From Ochrobactrum sp. CGA5 (lineage in GTDB: Bacteria > Pseudomonadota > Alphaproteobacteria > Rhizobiales > Rhizobiaceae), in NCBI RefSeq assembly GCF_006345815.1, contig NZ_VCIG01000042.1, forward strand, positions 420,990-484,989: DNA of 64,000 nucleotides, read 5' to 3'. The stretch's first letter is position 1. Each line of letters opens with the position of its first letter. This document shows positions 28,301 to 36,727 of this stretch, in pieces. The position numbers were made by a program, and so were the translations under genes. The notes below the pieces were generated by a model, which made no database searches, was not told where the DNA came from, and saw nothing but the letters and a program-made list of their open reading frames with translations.

Positions 28301-28581
28301 ACGGTCAGAGTCATGACGCCGTCGGCGGTCGCCTGGCTCTGCATATAGAGCATGCCCTCGACACCGTTGATCTGTTCTTCAAGCGGCGTGGCGACGGTTT
28401 GTGAAATGACGGCTGGGTTGGCGCCCGGATATTGCGCGCGGACCACGATCTGTGGCGGCACGACTTCTGGATATTCCGAGATCGGCAGACCTGTCATGCC
28501 GATCAGACCGGCAACAAAGATCAGAACCGACAAAACGCCAGCGAAGACCGGCCGGTCGACGAAGAAGCGTGAGAAGTTCAT
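25396..28581 (-). CDS. RND multidrug efflux permease (HAE1 family, MexF/BepG-like)
   Basis: An inner-membrane proton-driven pump of 1061 residues that exports drugs and other amphiphiles through a tripartite channel. It begins N-F-S-R-F-F-V-D-R-P-V-F-A and has the classic duplicated layout: about 12 helices, two large periplasmic loops, and the helix-4 proton-relay segment G-I-V-V-D-D-A-I-V-V-V-E-N. The ATG at 28581 fits the family start; the frame runs 11 codons further up. The adaptor gene precedes it by 119 bases on the same strand. No outer-membrane channel gene is adjacent, so it probably shares one encoded elsewhere. Confidence 0.93.
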   Translation of the reverse strand: MNFSRFFVDRPVFAGVLSVLIFVAGLIGMTGLPISEYPEVVPPQIVVRAQYPGANPAVISQTVATPLEEQINGVEGMLYMQSQATADGVMTLTVTFALGTDPDQAQQLVQNRISQAEPRLPEEVRTLGVTTAKSSPDLTLVVHLISPDGRYDVNYLRNYAVLNVKDRIARVPGVGQVQIFGGGDYSMRVWIDPQKAAERGLSASDIANAIRQQNVQAAAGVIGASPSVSGLDLQLSVNAQGRLRSPEEFADIVVKSGSEGEITRLGDVARIEMGAADYSLRSLLDNKSAVGMGVFQAPGSNALEISENVHAAMADLKKTMPEGVDFDIVYDTTQFVKASIESVIHTLLEAIVLVVIVVILFLQTWRASIIPLVAVPVSIVGTFAVMYVFGFSINALSLFGLVLAIGIVVDDAIVVVENVERNIEQGLSPVEATYRAMQEVSGPIIAIALVLVAVFVPLAFITGLTGQFYRQFALTIAISTVISAFNSLTLSPALAALLLRGHDAPKDRLTRIMDKLFGWFFRGFNRFFGASSEAYGRGVGGILSRKSLVMGLYVVLLGVTFVLFRAVPGGFVPAQDKQYLIGFAQLPDAATLDRSEDVIRRMSDIALKHPGVANAIAFPGLSINGFTNSSNSGIVFVTLKPFEERKTPELSANAITMELNQQYGAIQDAFIAMFPPPPVQGLGTTGGFKLQLEDRNGLGFKALDDATKAFLAKAYQTPELAGLYSSYQINVPQLYADLDRVKARQLGVAVTDVFETLQIYLGSLYVNDFNAFGRTYSVRIQADANYRSHAEDIGKLKVRSQSGEMIPLSALLKVEQTVGAERAIRYNGFLSADINGNPAPGFSSGQAQAAIERIAEETLPPGIAFEWTDLTYQQILAGSSGFLVFPLALLLVYLVLAAQYESLALPLSIIMIVPMGIMAALTGVWLTGGDNNVFTQIGLIVLVGLSAKNAILIVEFARELELSGRSVVQAAVEASRLRLRPILMTSMAFIMGVVPLVTSTGAGAEMRSAMGIAVFAGMIGVTAFGIFMTPVFYVLIRKLSGERPLKHAGAKIEAPHLAPGE

Positions 28582-28700
28582 GTCAGTATCCCCCTTTAGG
28601 CGGATGGGCAACAACTCTCCTGTCCCACGAAATCGGAAGATCTCGCGGGTTTTCTCGGCTGAGTTCTTGCGTTATGCGCGCTCAAGCGCGCTGTTATAAA

Positions 28701-29891
28701 TCAGCTTTTGGCAAGTGCCTCGGTGACGGGTTGCGGTGCGACAACCACCCCCGGACGAATGCGCTGCAGGCCATTCACGACGATATTCTCGCCGGGCTTC
28801 AACCCGCTTTCGATGATACGCAGGCCGTCATAATTGCGACCGAGAACCACTTGCCGGTATTCGACCTTGTTATCCTTGCCGACCACGAAGACGAACTTCT
28901 TGTCCTGATCGGAAGAAATCGCCCGATCGCTCACCACGAGTCTTTCATCCGGTTCCGGTTCGCCGAAACGAATACGGACAAACTGGCCCGGTATGAGCCG
29001 TCCATCTGGATTGTCGATTACGGCGCGAACGCGGATTGTGCCCGTTGTGGCATCGACCTCATTGTTGATGAGCTGGATATGGCCGGAGATAGGCGTACCA
29101 TCATCGGAAGCCGTGCCGATCTGGACAGGAATGCGCTCAATGGCGTTTCCGCGGGGAGATCCGGCAAGCTTGGCAAGTGCCTTGGTGACAACTTCCTCAT
29201 TGGCGCTGAAGCTCGCATAGATCGGATCAACCGAAACAAGCGTGGTCAGGACCGGCGACGCGGAACTCGCGGCGACCAGATTGCCTGCGGTAACTTCCAG
29301 CCGCCCGACGCGACCGGAAATCGGCGCGCGCACTTGGGTATACTGAAGATCAAGCTCGGCGGAACGAAGCGCGGCCTTGGCTGAACGCAGGCTTGCCAGC
29401 GCTTCGTCATAAGCACTGGAACGCTGGTCGAGGCCGCTCTGGGCAATCGTGCGGGTGGTCACAAGCTGGCGTCCGCGTTCCAGTTCCGTCTTGGCCAGCG
29501 CAACGCGGGCTTCTTCGGCTGCAACCTGCGCTTTCGCTTTTTCCACCGCTGCTGCATAGGGTTCTGGATCGATGGTGATGAGCAGGTCGCCCTGCTGAAC
29601 CAGAGCGCCTTCGCGGAAATGGGCTTTCAGGATGGCGCCGCCGACGCGGGGCCGAATTTCAACCCGGTCAATCGCTTCCAGACGACCCGAAAATTCTTCC
29701 CAGGTCGCAATACGCCGTGCTTCCGCCTTGGCGACAGAAACCGGCACGGCAGGCGGGGGCGCGGAAATATCGGTTGCGGCATCGGCTTTGAGATGCGGAA
29801 CACCAAAGAGAATGGCGCCGCTGCCTGCTGCAGACAATAGGATACTCAGGCCGGCGCCCCATAGGGCCCGGCGGGCTGTGATCGATGTCAT
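28701..29891 (-). CDS. RND efflux periplasmic adaptor subunit
   Basis: A membrane-fusion protein of 396 residues that links the RND permease to the outer-membrane channel. An N-terminal signal/anchor is followed by a barrel-sandwich half-motif (V-E-I-R-P-R-V-G-G), an alpha-helical hairpin (about 110-185), the second lipoyl half (V-R-A-P-I-S-G-R-V-G-R) and a beta-barrel and membrane-proximal part ending with G-L-K-P-G-E-N-I-V-V-N-G-L. It is the first gene of the pump operon. The gap to the permease contains a small GCGCGC hairpin but no gene. No repressor gene is adjacent. Confidence 0.93.
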   Translation of the reverse strand: MTSITARRALWGAGLSILLSAAGSGAILFGVPHLKADAATDISAPPPAVPVSVAKAEARRIATWEEFSGRLEAIDRVEIRPRVGGAILKAHFREGALVQQGDLLITIDPEPYAAAVEKAKAQVAAEEARVALAKTELERGRQLVTTRTIAQSGLDQRSSAYDEALASLRSAKAALRSAELDLQYTQVRAPISGRVGRLEVTAGNLVAASSASPVLTTLVSVDPIYASFSANEEVVTKALAKLAGSPRGNAIERIPVQIGTASDDGTPISGHIQLINNEVDATTGTIRVRAVIDNPDGRLIPGQFVRIRFGEPEPDERLVVSDRAISSDQDKKFVFVVGKDNKVEYRQVVLGRNYDGLRIIESGLKPGENIVVNGLQRIRPGVVVAPQPVTEALAKS

Positions 29892-30034
29892 GTTATATCT
29901 CCTGGAACATAATCCGACCGGAGTGAAACGAGGATCGGTAAGATTATGCTTTCGATAAAGGAAAACCGGTGCGGGCCGGCTTTAATGTAAGCATCAGGCC
30001 AAAGCTTGGGAGGACTTCAAACCCGATTGTCTTC

Positions 30035-30083
30035 AAGCATGACTTTATCCCAAAACCAGTTCCCACTTTGGGCAGACATGCTT
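30035..30083. repeat. RIME-like intergenic palindrome (copy 2)
   Basis: Outer arms AAGCATG (30035-30041) and CATGCTT (30077-30083) enclose an inner CCCAAA/TTTGGG pair and the A-A-C-C-A-G-T-T-C-C-C-A-C-T-T-T centre typical of rhizobial intergenic mosaic elements. It ends at the stop codon of the hydrolase gene. The rest of 29892-30034 should contain the efflux operon promoter, though none is clear. Confidence 0.65.
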
Positions 30084-30922
30084 TAAGCTGCGATTGGCTT
30101 TGCTCCTGCTTGCCGGAAGAAATCGGCAAACAGGTCGATAAGTGTATGTTCTTGTGGCGACCAGTCGGTGTCCGCCACCTTGTTTTCGGGAATCCAGCCG
30201 GCTTTCCCGGGCAGGACATGAGACTGAACCTTCACGCCCGCTTGACGAAGACGCTCGGCATAGGCCTGCGTTTCATCACGCATCGGGCACTCGGCGCTGG
30301 TAACAAGCAAAGTGGGTACAAGACCAGCAAGACGCGTACACAGGGCGGGCGCAGCATAGGGGTGGGTGAAACCCGCACACTCGCCCAGATAATGCTGCCA
30401 GCCATCCGACATTGTCTGGACGGCGCTTTCCGGGCAATATTTGCGGAAAGACGCCGTGGCGAGGCAGGGATCGAGCATGGGCGAAAGCAGTATCTGACCC
30501 TTAAGGTCGGTCAGATATTGATCGCGCGCCATGAGGGCCACGCCCGCAGCAATATTACCGCCCGCCTCTTCACCGGCGACGAACAGCATCGACTTCTTGT
30601 GCGCAAATTCCGGGCAACGCGCGCGCATCGAAGTCAGAATTGAGTAGGCCGTCTCAAGCGCCGCCGGGAACGGGTTGAGGCAAGCCGACGAATATTCCGG
30701 CGACACGACCACCGCACCTGCCTCGGCAAGTGTTTCAGCAACGCGTTCGCAGGCACCAAGGCAGTTGACCGAGAAAGCACCGCCGTGAAGGTGCAACACC
30801 ACCGGCGGCGGAGAGAGCAATTTGGTGCCCTTGTAAATGCGCGCCGTGCAGGTGACGTTACCCGTTTGCCCATGGGGTTGCCCATGAACCTGCAACGTCT
30901 CGACCGTAAACTTCTCGCACAT
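30083..30922 (-). CDS. alpha/beta hydrolase-fold protein, HSL family, catalytic residues lost
   Basis: A 279-residue protein of the hormone-sensitive-lipase group by its oxyanion motif H-G-G-A (46-49) and overall order of segments. However, the nucleophile motif G-D-S-A-G is G-E-E-A-G here (Glu119 in place of Ser). The usual D-P-L-R-D-E is C-P-M-R-D-E with the catalytic Asp gone, and the H-G-F histidine site reads K-A-G-W (240-243). All three triad residues are thus absent while the fold and frame are intact, pointing to a non-enzymatic role. It is divergent from a LysR gene that may control it. Confidence 0.75.
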   Translation of the reverse strand: MCEKFTVETLQVHGQPHGQTGNVTCTARIYKGTKLLSPPPVVLHLHGGAFSVNCLGACERVAETLAEAGAVVVSPEYSSACLNPFPAALETAYSILTSMRARCPEFAHKKSMLFVAGEEAGGNIAAGVALMARDQYLTDLKGQILLSPMLDPCLATASFRKYCPESAVQTMSDGWQHYLGECAGFTHPYAAPALCTRLAGLVPTLLVTSAECPMRDETQAYAERLRQAGVKVQSHVLPGKAGWIPENKVADTDWSPQEHTLIDLFADFFRQAGAKPIAA

Positions 30923-30999
30923 CTTTCTTGGCCTTCGTGTCTAGAGCGGGTCCTGCTTTACGGAATCGTCTGAGCCGCTCTATCCATTTTATTTCCAAC

Positions 31000-31044
31000 C
31001 ATTTCCGAACGCAAAACCGTTTCACACTTTTGGGCTCGGAAATG
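31000..31044. repeat. RIME-like intergenic palindrome (copy 3)
   Basis: Arms CATTTCCG (31000-31007) and CGGAAATG (31037-31044) enclose an A-A-A-A-C-C-G-T-T-T-C-A-C-A-C-T-T-T-T centre, as in the copies near 3700 and 30050. It lies in the divergent region between the hydrolase-like gene and the LysR gene. Confidence 0.6.
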
Positions 31045-31154
31045 CTCCAGCGGCGAACCGCTATGGTTGAATATTATCATTGTCTATAGGCTGGAATAGT
31101 CCCCTATGATTGGTTACACTGTCCAGAATCTCGAACAATGATGGCAAATTGATA

Positions 31155-32066
31155 ATGGACCAGCTCTCGGCCATGCGCGCTTTTCTCCGGGTTGTCGAAA
31201 CCGGTAACTTCACCCGCGCCTCCGCCTCGCTCAATATGCCCAAGGCGACGATCAGCAATCTTATCCAGGGATTGGAAGCGCATCTTGGTACAAAACTCCT
31301 CAATCGTACGACCCGCCGTGTTCTCGTAACGCCGGACGGCGCGCTGTACTACGAGCGTGCAGCACGTTTGCTGGCCGATCTTGCAGAGCTTGACGGCAGT
31401 CTGTCGAGCGCCCAGACCTTGCCCAAGGGCCGCCTGCGCGTTGAAATGGCAAGCGCGGTCGCCAATCTTATCATCATTCCGGCGCTGATGGAGTTTCATC
31501 AGCGCTATCCCGATATCCAGATCGATCTCGGCGTCTCGGATCGACCCGTCGATTACGTTGCGGAGAATGTGGACTGCGCCATTCGCATCGGTGAACTGAC
31601 CGACCAGTCGCTGATTGCGCGGCGCATCGGCGACATGCATTTCATCGCCTGCGCTTCAGCGGAATATCTCGACCGTTGTTCCACCCCGTTGCATCCATCC
31701 GATCTGAGCGATAATTGCACGGTGGTTGGCTATTTCCGGCCATCGACCGGCCAGCAAATGCCTTTCCGTTTCAAAAAGGGGACGGAGGAAATCGAGGTCA
31801 ACGGACGTTATGTGGTGGCTGCCAATGAATCAACCACCTATCTCGCTGCCGCGCGGGCAGGACTGGGCGTGGTGCAGGCGCCTTTGTTCATGGTGAAGGA
31901 CGACATCGAAAACGGTGCATTGCGCCCTGTCCTGCAGGAATGGGAAATCGATCCGATGCCGATCTATCTGGTCTATCCACCCAACCGTCATCTGAGCAAC
32001 CGTCTCCGTGTTTTTGCCGACTGGGTCGTCAAGACCGTTGCCAAGTCACAGCTCAATGGGACCTAA
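31155..32066 (+). CDS. LysR-family transcriptional regulator
   Basis: A protein of 303 residues. The N-terminal winged helix-turn-helix holds [20 protein letters not shown] and [13 protein letters not shown] co-inducer-binding domain from about 90 to 290 has the R-I-G-E-L and A-G-L-G-V signatures of the group that includes many short-range LysR regulators. The ATG at 31155 is chosen over an upstream GTG because it matches the family N terminus. By the common LysR layout it may control the divergent hydrolase-like gene; the inducer is unknown. Confidence 0.9.
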   Translation: MDQLSAMRAFLRVVETGNFTRASASLNMPKATISNLIQGLEAHLGTKLLNRTTRRVLVTPDGALYYERAARLLADLAELDGSLSSAQTLPKGRLRVEMASAVANLIIIPALMEFHQRYPDIQIDLGVSDRPVDYVAENVDCAIRIGELTDQSLIARRIGDMHFIACASAEYLDRCSTPLHPSDLSDNCTVVGYFRPSTGQQMPFRFKKGTEEIEVNGRYVVAANESTTYLAAARAGLGVVQAPLFMVKDDIENGALRPVLQEWEIDPMPIYLVYPPNRHLSNRLRVFADWVVKTVAKSQLNGT

Positions 32067-32377
32067 CGCGCACAGCGCCGCTTGTTAAGCCGGACCTTGA
32101 TCCTGTCGGGAGAGGTGCTTTTCGCCTTGTGACCCGACGAGACGATATGCGCGCGCACCGTGCAGTCGCCTGCCAGAACCTCGAAATTATTGGAGCGGAT
32201 ATACATCACCGTATTGATCGGCTGGCCGGGCATTTTCTTTGCAACGGCATCGACAACAGCGGTGACTTCCTTCGCCCTTTGTTTCGAGCTGTCATTGCTG
32301 GCCGCATGCGCCGGGTAAAGTGCAGACGAAAGTGTGACTATGCCCGCAAGCAGAAAGACAATCTTAGCTTTCTTCAT
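32063..32377 (-). CDS. small exported protein of unknown function
   Basis: A protein of 104 residues. The signal peptide [18 protein letters not shown] ends at an A-H-A site near residue 26. The mature part is basic with two cysteines (G-D-C-T-V and R-R-C-A-R). GGAGG lies eight bases before the ATG at 32377, better placed than for an ATG two codons earlier. It overlaps the LysR stop by 4 bases in convergent orientation. I recognise no family. Confidence 0.65.
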   Translation of the reverse strand: MKKAKIVFLLAGIVTLSSALYPAHAASNDSSKQRAKEVTAVVDAVAKKMPGQPINTVMYIRSNNFEVLAGDCTVRAHIVSSGHKAKSTSPDRIKVRLNKRRCAR

Positions 32378-32459
32378 TGGCATTGCCTCCGATTGAGCTG
32401 GAATTGAATGGGAACCAACATAGGTCCCGATTGCGTCAATGCCAGTGCAGGGACGCCGT

Positions 32460-33068
32460 TTATCGGTTCTTTGTCTCGTTTATGCCGTTTGCGATGCGCT
32501 TGACCGTGGTCGCGATCAGAAGCAGGCAGAGGAGGGGCTGCAGCCAGAAAATCCAGTTCGGCAGGCCGCCGTCAATGGCGATCCAGGCACCCAGTACGCC
32601 GAAGACGACGGCGCGGTCACTCTTACCCATCGGGCCGTCATAGCGGCGGCTCGCACCCACAGACGCACCCGCTACGCCTGCGAACTCCGTAAGGGTAGCG
32701 AGAAAGACAATTGCAAAAATCCACGGGCCGGTGAACGGCGCCACCAATGCGAAAGGCGCATAGAGGGCTGCATCGGAAACAACGTCGCCGATCTCGTTGA
32801 GATAAGCGCCAAGCGTCGATTTCTGCCCATGTTCACGCGCCAGCATTCCATCGATGGCGTTCAGCGCCATGCGCAGGAACAGCCATACCGGGACGAGTGC
32901 ATACCATGCTGCGTTTCCACTCCACCCCAGAAAAGCGCCAAGTATGATCGAGACCAGTGCAGCGACGACTGTAACCTGATTGGCCGTTACACCCGCCGCA
33001 GCAAGTCGCACGACAAGAGGTCTCAGTAAATTCTGGAAACGCGACTTGAGTTGATAAACTGACATCAA
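32460..33068 (-). CDS. CDP-alcohol phosphatidyltransferase, YnbA-like
   Basis: A 202-residue integral membrane enzyme with about six helices, expected to join a CDP-activated lipid or alcohol to an acceptor. The family motif is present as N-A-I-D-G-M-L-A-R-x8-G-x3-N-x3-D. The first and third Asp of the canonical pattern are Asn, as in the E. coli YnbA subgroup as I recall it, so the metal site differs from phosphatidylglycerophosphate synthase. It is divergent from a five-gene lipid operon whose products resemble YnbC, YnbD and YnbB. The acceptor is unknown. Confidence 0.82.
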   Translation of the reverse strand: MMSVYQLKSRFQNLLRPLVVRLAAAGVTANQVTVVAALVSIILGAFLGWSGNAAWYALVPVWLFLRMALNAIDGMLAREHGQKSTLGAYLNEIGDVVSDAALYAPFALVAPFTGPWIFAIVFLATLTEFAGVAGASVGASRRYDGPMGKSDRAVVFGVLGAWIAIDGGLPNWIFWLQPLLCLLLIATTVKRIANGINETKNR

Positions 33069-33203
33069 GAATCTCTTGGGAAACGAAGAATAAATATTGA
33101 ACAGCTATTTGCGGTTCGCTCTAGCTCGTTTATTCAAACATTATGTTTCACTCAACAGAAATAGGGACAATTGTCCAACGGTGAAATGCCAGAAGAGGGA
33201 TGC

Positions 33204-34988
33204 ATGAACGAGCACGCAACAAACCGGCATCGCGCTGGACAGGAAAGTCAGTTCGTTACCCATGACGGCACGTCGCTGTTCTACCGTTTCTGGCCAGCAC
33301 TTTCCGGCAAGCCGAAAGGCGTGATTGTGCTGCTTCATCGCGGGCACGAGCATAGCGGACGTGTTGCGCACCTTGTCGATGAACTGGGGTTGGACGATTA
33401 CGCCTTCTATGCTTGGGATGCTCGCGGTCATGGCCAGTCGCCAGGCGTGCGCGGCTTCTCGCCCTCATTTGGTACGTCGATCCGGGACCTCGACAGTTTT
33501 GTCACCCATATCCGTCAGGAAACCGGCATGGCCATCGAAGGCGTGGCAATCATAGCGCAGAGCGTCGGCGCGGTGCTGGCCGCTGCCTGGGTGCATGATT
33601 ATGCGCCGAATGTACGGGCGCTGGTGCTGGCTTCGCCTGCTTTTGACATCAAGCTTTATGTGCCATTCGCCAAGCAAGGCATCGGTCTGTGGCAGAAGCT
33701 GAAAGGCACGTTTTACGTCAATTCCTACGTCAAGCCGCAATTCCTGACCCACGATCCTGAACGCATCGAATCCTATCGTACCGATCCGCTGATCACGCGA
33801 CCCATCGCGTCGCATATCCTGCTGCAACTCTATGAGACGGCAAAGCGCGTGGTGGACGATGCGCGGGCGATTACCGTTCCGACGCAGCTACTCATTTCCG
33901 GCAGCGATTTTGTCGTGCGTCCCGCACCGCAACATCGCTTCTTCGAGAATCTCGGCAGCCGCATCAAGGAGCGGCATGTTCTGAAAGGCTTCTATCACGA
34001 CACGCTCGGCGAACGGGATCGCAAACCGGCAATCGACCTCATCCACGATTTCATTGAGGCCCGGTTTTCCGAAACGCCGCAATGCGCTGATCTGACCGAA
34101 GCGCATATTGTCGGCCACACGCGCGACGAGGCGGACCGGTTGTCGAGCCCGCTATCGCTTCTGACGGCGCAGGGCCTCTACTGGGCATCGACACGCGCTT
34201 CGATAGCCTTCGGCGCGTTGTTTTCGGAAGGGTTGAAAGTCGGTAAGCGTACAGGCTTCGATTCCGGTTCCACACTCGATTATGTCTATAAGAATGAACC
34301 ACGCGGCCTTGGACCGGGCGGCAAGCTCATCGACAAGCAGTTTCTGGAAGCGATTGGCTGGCGTGGCATCCGGCAGCGCAAGGTGCACCTGGAAGAACTG
34401 ATCGGTGTGGCGATCAAACGGCTTAAAAGCGAAGGCCGCTCGAGCAATATTCTAGACATTGCCTGCGGCCATGGCCGCTATGTCATTGATGCGGTGGTGC
34501 GGGGGGATGCGCTGCCGGACAGCATTCACCTACGCGACTATTCGCCGATCAATGTGCTGGCAGGCAACAAGCTCATCAGGGAGCGCGGGCTGGAAGCCGT
34601 TGCTCATATGGAAGAGGGCGATGCTTTCAACGAGGAAAGCCTCGCAGCGGTCGCGCCGCAGCCAGACCTTGCCATAGTGTCCGGTCTCTACGAACTCTTC
34701 CCTGATAATGCGCTGATCAATCGGTCGCTGTCGGGGCTTGCCCGCGCGCAGAAGCCCGGTTCATTGCTGATCTACACGAACCAGCCATGGCATCCGCAAC
34801 TGGAAATGATCGCGCGGGCGCTGACCTCGCATCGTGGCGGCGAGGCATGGGTGATGCGCCGCCGCACGCAAGGCGAAATGGACCAGCTTGTCGAGAAGGC
34901 GGGTTATCGCAAGATTGAACAGCGCATCGATCAATGGGGCATTTTCACCGTCTCGATTGCTGAGCGCGTGGGAGATGGCGAAGCGTGA
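33204..34988 (+). CDS. alpha/beta hydrolase-methyltransferase fusion, YnbC-like
   Basis: A protein of 594 residues. Residues about 15-290 form a monoacylglycerol-lipase-like hydrolase (L-H-R-G-H-E-H-S-G-R, nucleophile S120 in A-Q-S-V-G, late D in G-S-D-F-V-V and His in G-F-Y-H-D). Residues about 385-590 form a Rossmann methyltransferase with the SAM motif L-D-I-A-C-G-H-G-R-Y near 416-425. The ATG at 33204 has GAGGG just upstream; the frame extends to a TTG at 33171. The stop overlaps the next gene. A combined deacylase/methylase acting on a phospholipid head group or acyl chain is inferred from the operon. Confidence 0.85.
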   Translation: MNEHATNRHRAGQESQFVTHDGTSLFYRFWPALSGKPKGVIVLLHRGHEHSGRVAHLVDELGLDDYAFYAWDARGHGQSPGVRGFSPSFGTSIRDLDSFVTHIRQETGMAIEGVAIIAQSVGAVLAAAWVHDYAPNVRALVLASPAFDIKLYVPFAKQGIGLWQKLKGTFYVNSYVKPQFLTHDPERIESYRTDPLITRPIASHILLQLYETAKRVVDDARAITVPTQLLISGSDFVVRPAPQHRFFENLGSRIKERHVLKGFYHDTLGERDRKPAIDLIHDFIEARFSETPQCADLTEAHIVGHTRDEADRLSSPLSLLTAQGLYWASTRASIAFGALFSEGLKVGKRTGFDSGSTLDYVYKNEPRGLGPGGKLIDKQFLEAIGWRGIRQRKVHLEELIGVAIKRLKSEGRSSNILDIACGHGRYVIDAVVRGDALPDSIHLRDYSPINVLAGNKLIRERGLEAVAHMEEGDAFNEESLAAVAPQPDLAIVSGLYELFPDNALINRSLSGLARAQKPGSLLIYTNQPWHPQLEMIARALTSHRGGEAWVMRRRTQGEMDQLVEKAGYRKIEQRIDQWGIFTVSIAERVGDGEA

Positions 34989-36298
34989 CAATGCACTTGA
35001 CGGATATTGACGGATATTCGCGACGGCTTGTAATCCGTCGCGCTGTCTACTGGCTTCTGTTTCTAGCGCCCTTTTTCTATCTGACCTATGGTACGGCTAA
35101 CTGGCTCGCATCGCAGCAGGCTCACGTACCGAACCTGGCTTTCGGATGGGAAAGCCAGGTTCCGTTCATCGCGTGGAGCATTGTTCCTTACTGGTCCGTC
35201 AATCTGTTCTACGCGATTGCGCTGTTCGTCAATGACAGCCCGGAACAGGTCGACCGGCTGGCAAAGCGCTATCTGACGGCGCAAATCATTGCGGTCCTTT
35301 GCTTCGTCGCCTTTCCTTTGACAGCCACCTTCGTAAAGCCTGCGACAGCCGGTCTTCCGGGCTTTATGTTCGATGTGCTCGGCGGCTTCGACAAACCATT
35401 CAATCAGGCGCCATCGCTGCATATCGCGCTCTTGATCATCATCTGGGATCAGATGCGTCGCGCGATGGACGATGCCGTGCGCATAGTCTGGCATGTCTGG
35501 TGTCTGCTGATTGGCCTGTCGGTGCTCACCACCTACCAGCACCACGCGGTCGATATTCCAGCGGGCGCTTTGCTCGGCCTGTTTGCCTTGTGGCTTTTTC
35601 CACGCAGCGGTCCTTCGTCGCTGGCAGGTTTTCAGTTCACATTCGACCCAAAATCCAGGAAGATCGGGTTTTGCTATCTGGCGGGTGCAATCCTGTTTCT
35701 GGCGCTTGCCATCCATGGCCTGACCGTCACCGGCTATGCGATTTTCTGGCTCTGGCCTGCAACCGCACTGGCCGTTGTGGCGCTTGGCTATCTCGGCGCA
35801 GGCGCTGGCATTTTCCAGAAGCGGACGGATGGATCGGTCAGTCTCGCAAGCCGCTGGCTGCTCTGGCCCTACCGGCTTTTTGCCCGGCTGAATGTGCGGT
35901 TCTGGACACGCAAGCTGCCGCCGTATGTCGAGCTTGCCGACGGGGTGTTTCTCGGGCGTTTTCCAAAAGCCGCAGAACTCTCATCCTTTGCTGCCGTCAT
36001 TGATCTTGCCGCTGAAATGGTGCCGCCACCCCATTCTATCGAATGGAAAAGTTTTGGCACGATTGATCTGGTCGCGCCGTCTTCCGAAAAAGTGCAACTG
36101 GCTGCCGATGCCGTTGAAGCCGCACGCCACCACGGCCCGGTCCTCATCTGTTGCGCGCTTGGCTTTCAGCGCAGCGCAACCGTTGCGGTTGACTGGCTCG
36201 TCTCTACCGGCCGCGCCGCCAATGCAAGGGAAGCCGAAGAGCTCATCCTGACCAAAGGCTGGCCGGTCCATCTGCATTCTGCCGGGGGACTGGCATGA
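34985..36298 (+). CDS. PAP2-dual-specificity phosphatase fusion, YnbD-like
   Basis: A protein of 437 residues. The N-terminal 240 residues are a membrane PAP2-type phosphatase (PAP2_3 pattern: A-P-S-L-H-I-A-L and Y-Q-H-H-A-V-D-I-P-A-G), followed by more helices. The C-terminal 130 residues are a tyrosine/dual-specificity phosphatase with the C-x5-R loop C390-A-L-G-F-Q-R396-S. Two phosphatase chemistries in one chain suggest removal of lipid phosphates. The start is GTG overlapping the previous stop (GTGA); ATG at 34991 is possible. It overlaps the next gene in ATGA. Confidence 0.85.
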   Translation: MTMHLTDIDGYSRRLVIRRAVYWLLFLAPFFYLTYGTANWLASQQAHVPNLAFGWESQVPFIAWSIVPYWSVNLFYAIALFVNDSPEQVDRLAKRYLTAQIIAVLCFVAFPLTATFVKPATAGLPGFMFDVLGGFDKPFNQAPSLHIALLIIIWDQMRRAMDDAVRIVWHVWCLLIGLSVLTTYQHHAVDIPAGALLGLFALWLFPRSGPSSLAGFQFTFDPKSRKIGFCYLAGAILFLALAIHGLTVTGYAIFWLWPATALAVVALGYLGAGAGIFQKRTDGSVSLASRWLLWPYRLFARLNVRFWTRKLPPYVELADGVFLGRFPKAAELSSFAAVIDLAAEMVPPPHSIEWKSFGTIDLVAPSSEKVQLAADAVEAARHHGPVLICCALGFQRSATVAVDWLVSTGRAANAREAEELILTKGWPVHLHSAGGLA

Positions 36299-36726
36299 AC
36301 TCTCCCGCAACTTCCATGGCAATCGTTCTGCGCCGCAATGGCTTTCTCGGCATCACCGTCGCCGTCGTGCTTCTCGCCGTCGCACCCTTCGTACGGCCTG
36401 TGCATGATCTGGCTTTCTGGCTTATCTGGCCGCTGCTTCTGGCAAGCGCATTGATCGTGTTGGGTATCGCCGCGCATCTTCTGTTCGATGCTGCGCTTTT
36501 CAGGTTGATAGCCAGTTCCGGTGAAACGGGTTTGGGCGAAGTGGACCATATGCTTGAGCGCATGGGACTCCGGCCCAATGAAGGTCCGGCACGCTCGCTT
36601 GTAGAAAGGATAAAGGGTTCGCGGCGCATCATTGGGCGCCTGCGGTTCTTCACGATACTCGGTATTGTGCTTTTCATTCTGCTGGCAATAGTGCCATCAG
36701 GTCAGCCATTGGGGCAGGGGCTGTGA
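36295..36726 (+). CDS. small membrane protein in the lipid operon
   Basis: A protein of 143 residues. Two adjacent transmembrane helices lie near the N terminus (about 18-35 and 40-65), with a cytoplasmic amphipathic segment and a third helix at the C terminus (F-F-T-I-L-G-I-V-L-F-I-L-L-A). No known domain. It overlaps the phosphatase gene by 4 bases and ends one base before the acyltransferase gene, so it is a firm operon member and may be a scaffold subunit. Confidence 0.75.
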   Translation: MNSPATSMAIVLRRNGFLGITVAVVLLAVAPFVRPVHDLAFWLIWPLLLASALIVLGIAAHLLFDAALFRLIASSGETGLGEVDHMLERMGLRPNEGPARSLVERIKGSRRIIGRLRFFTILGIVLFILLAIVPSGQPLGQGL

Positions 36727-36727
36727 C

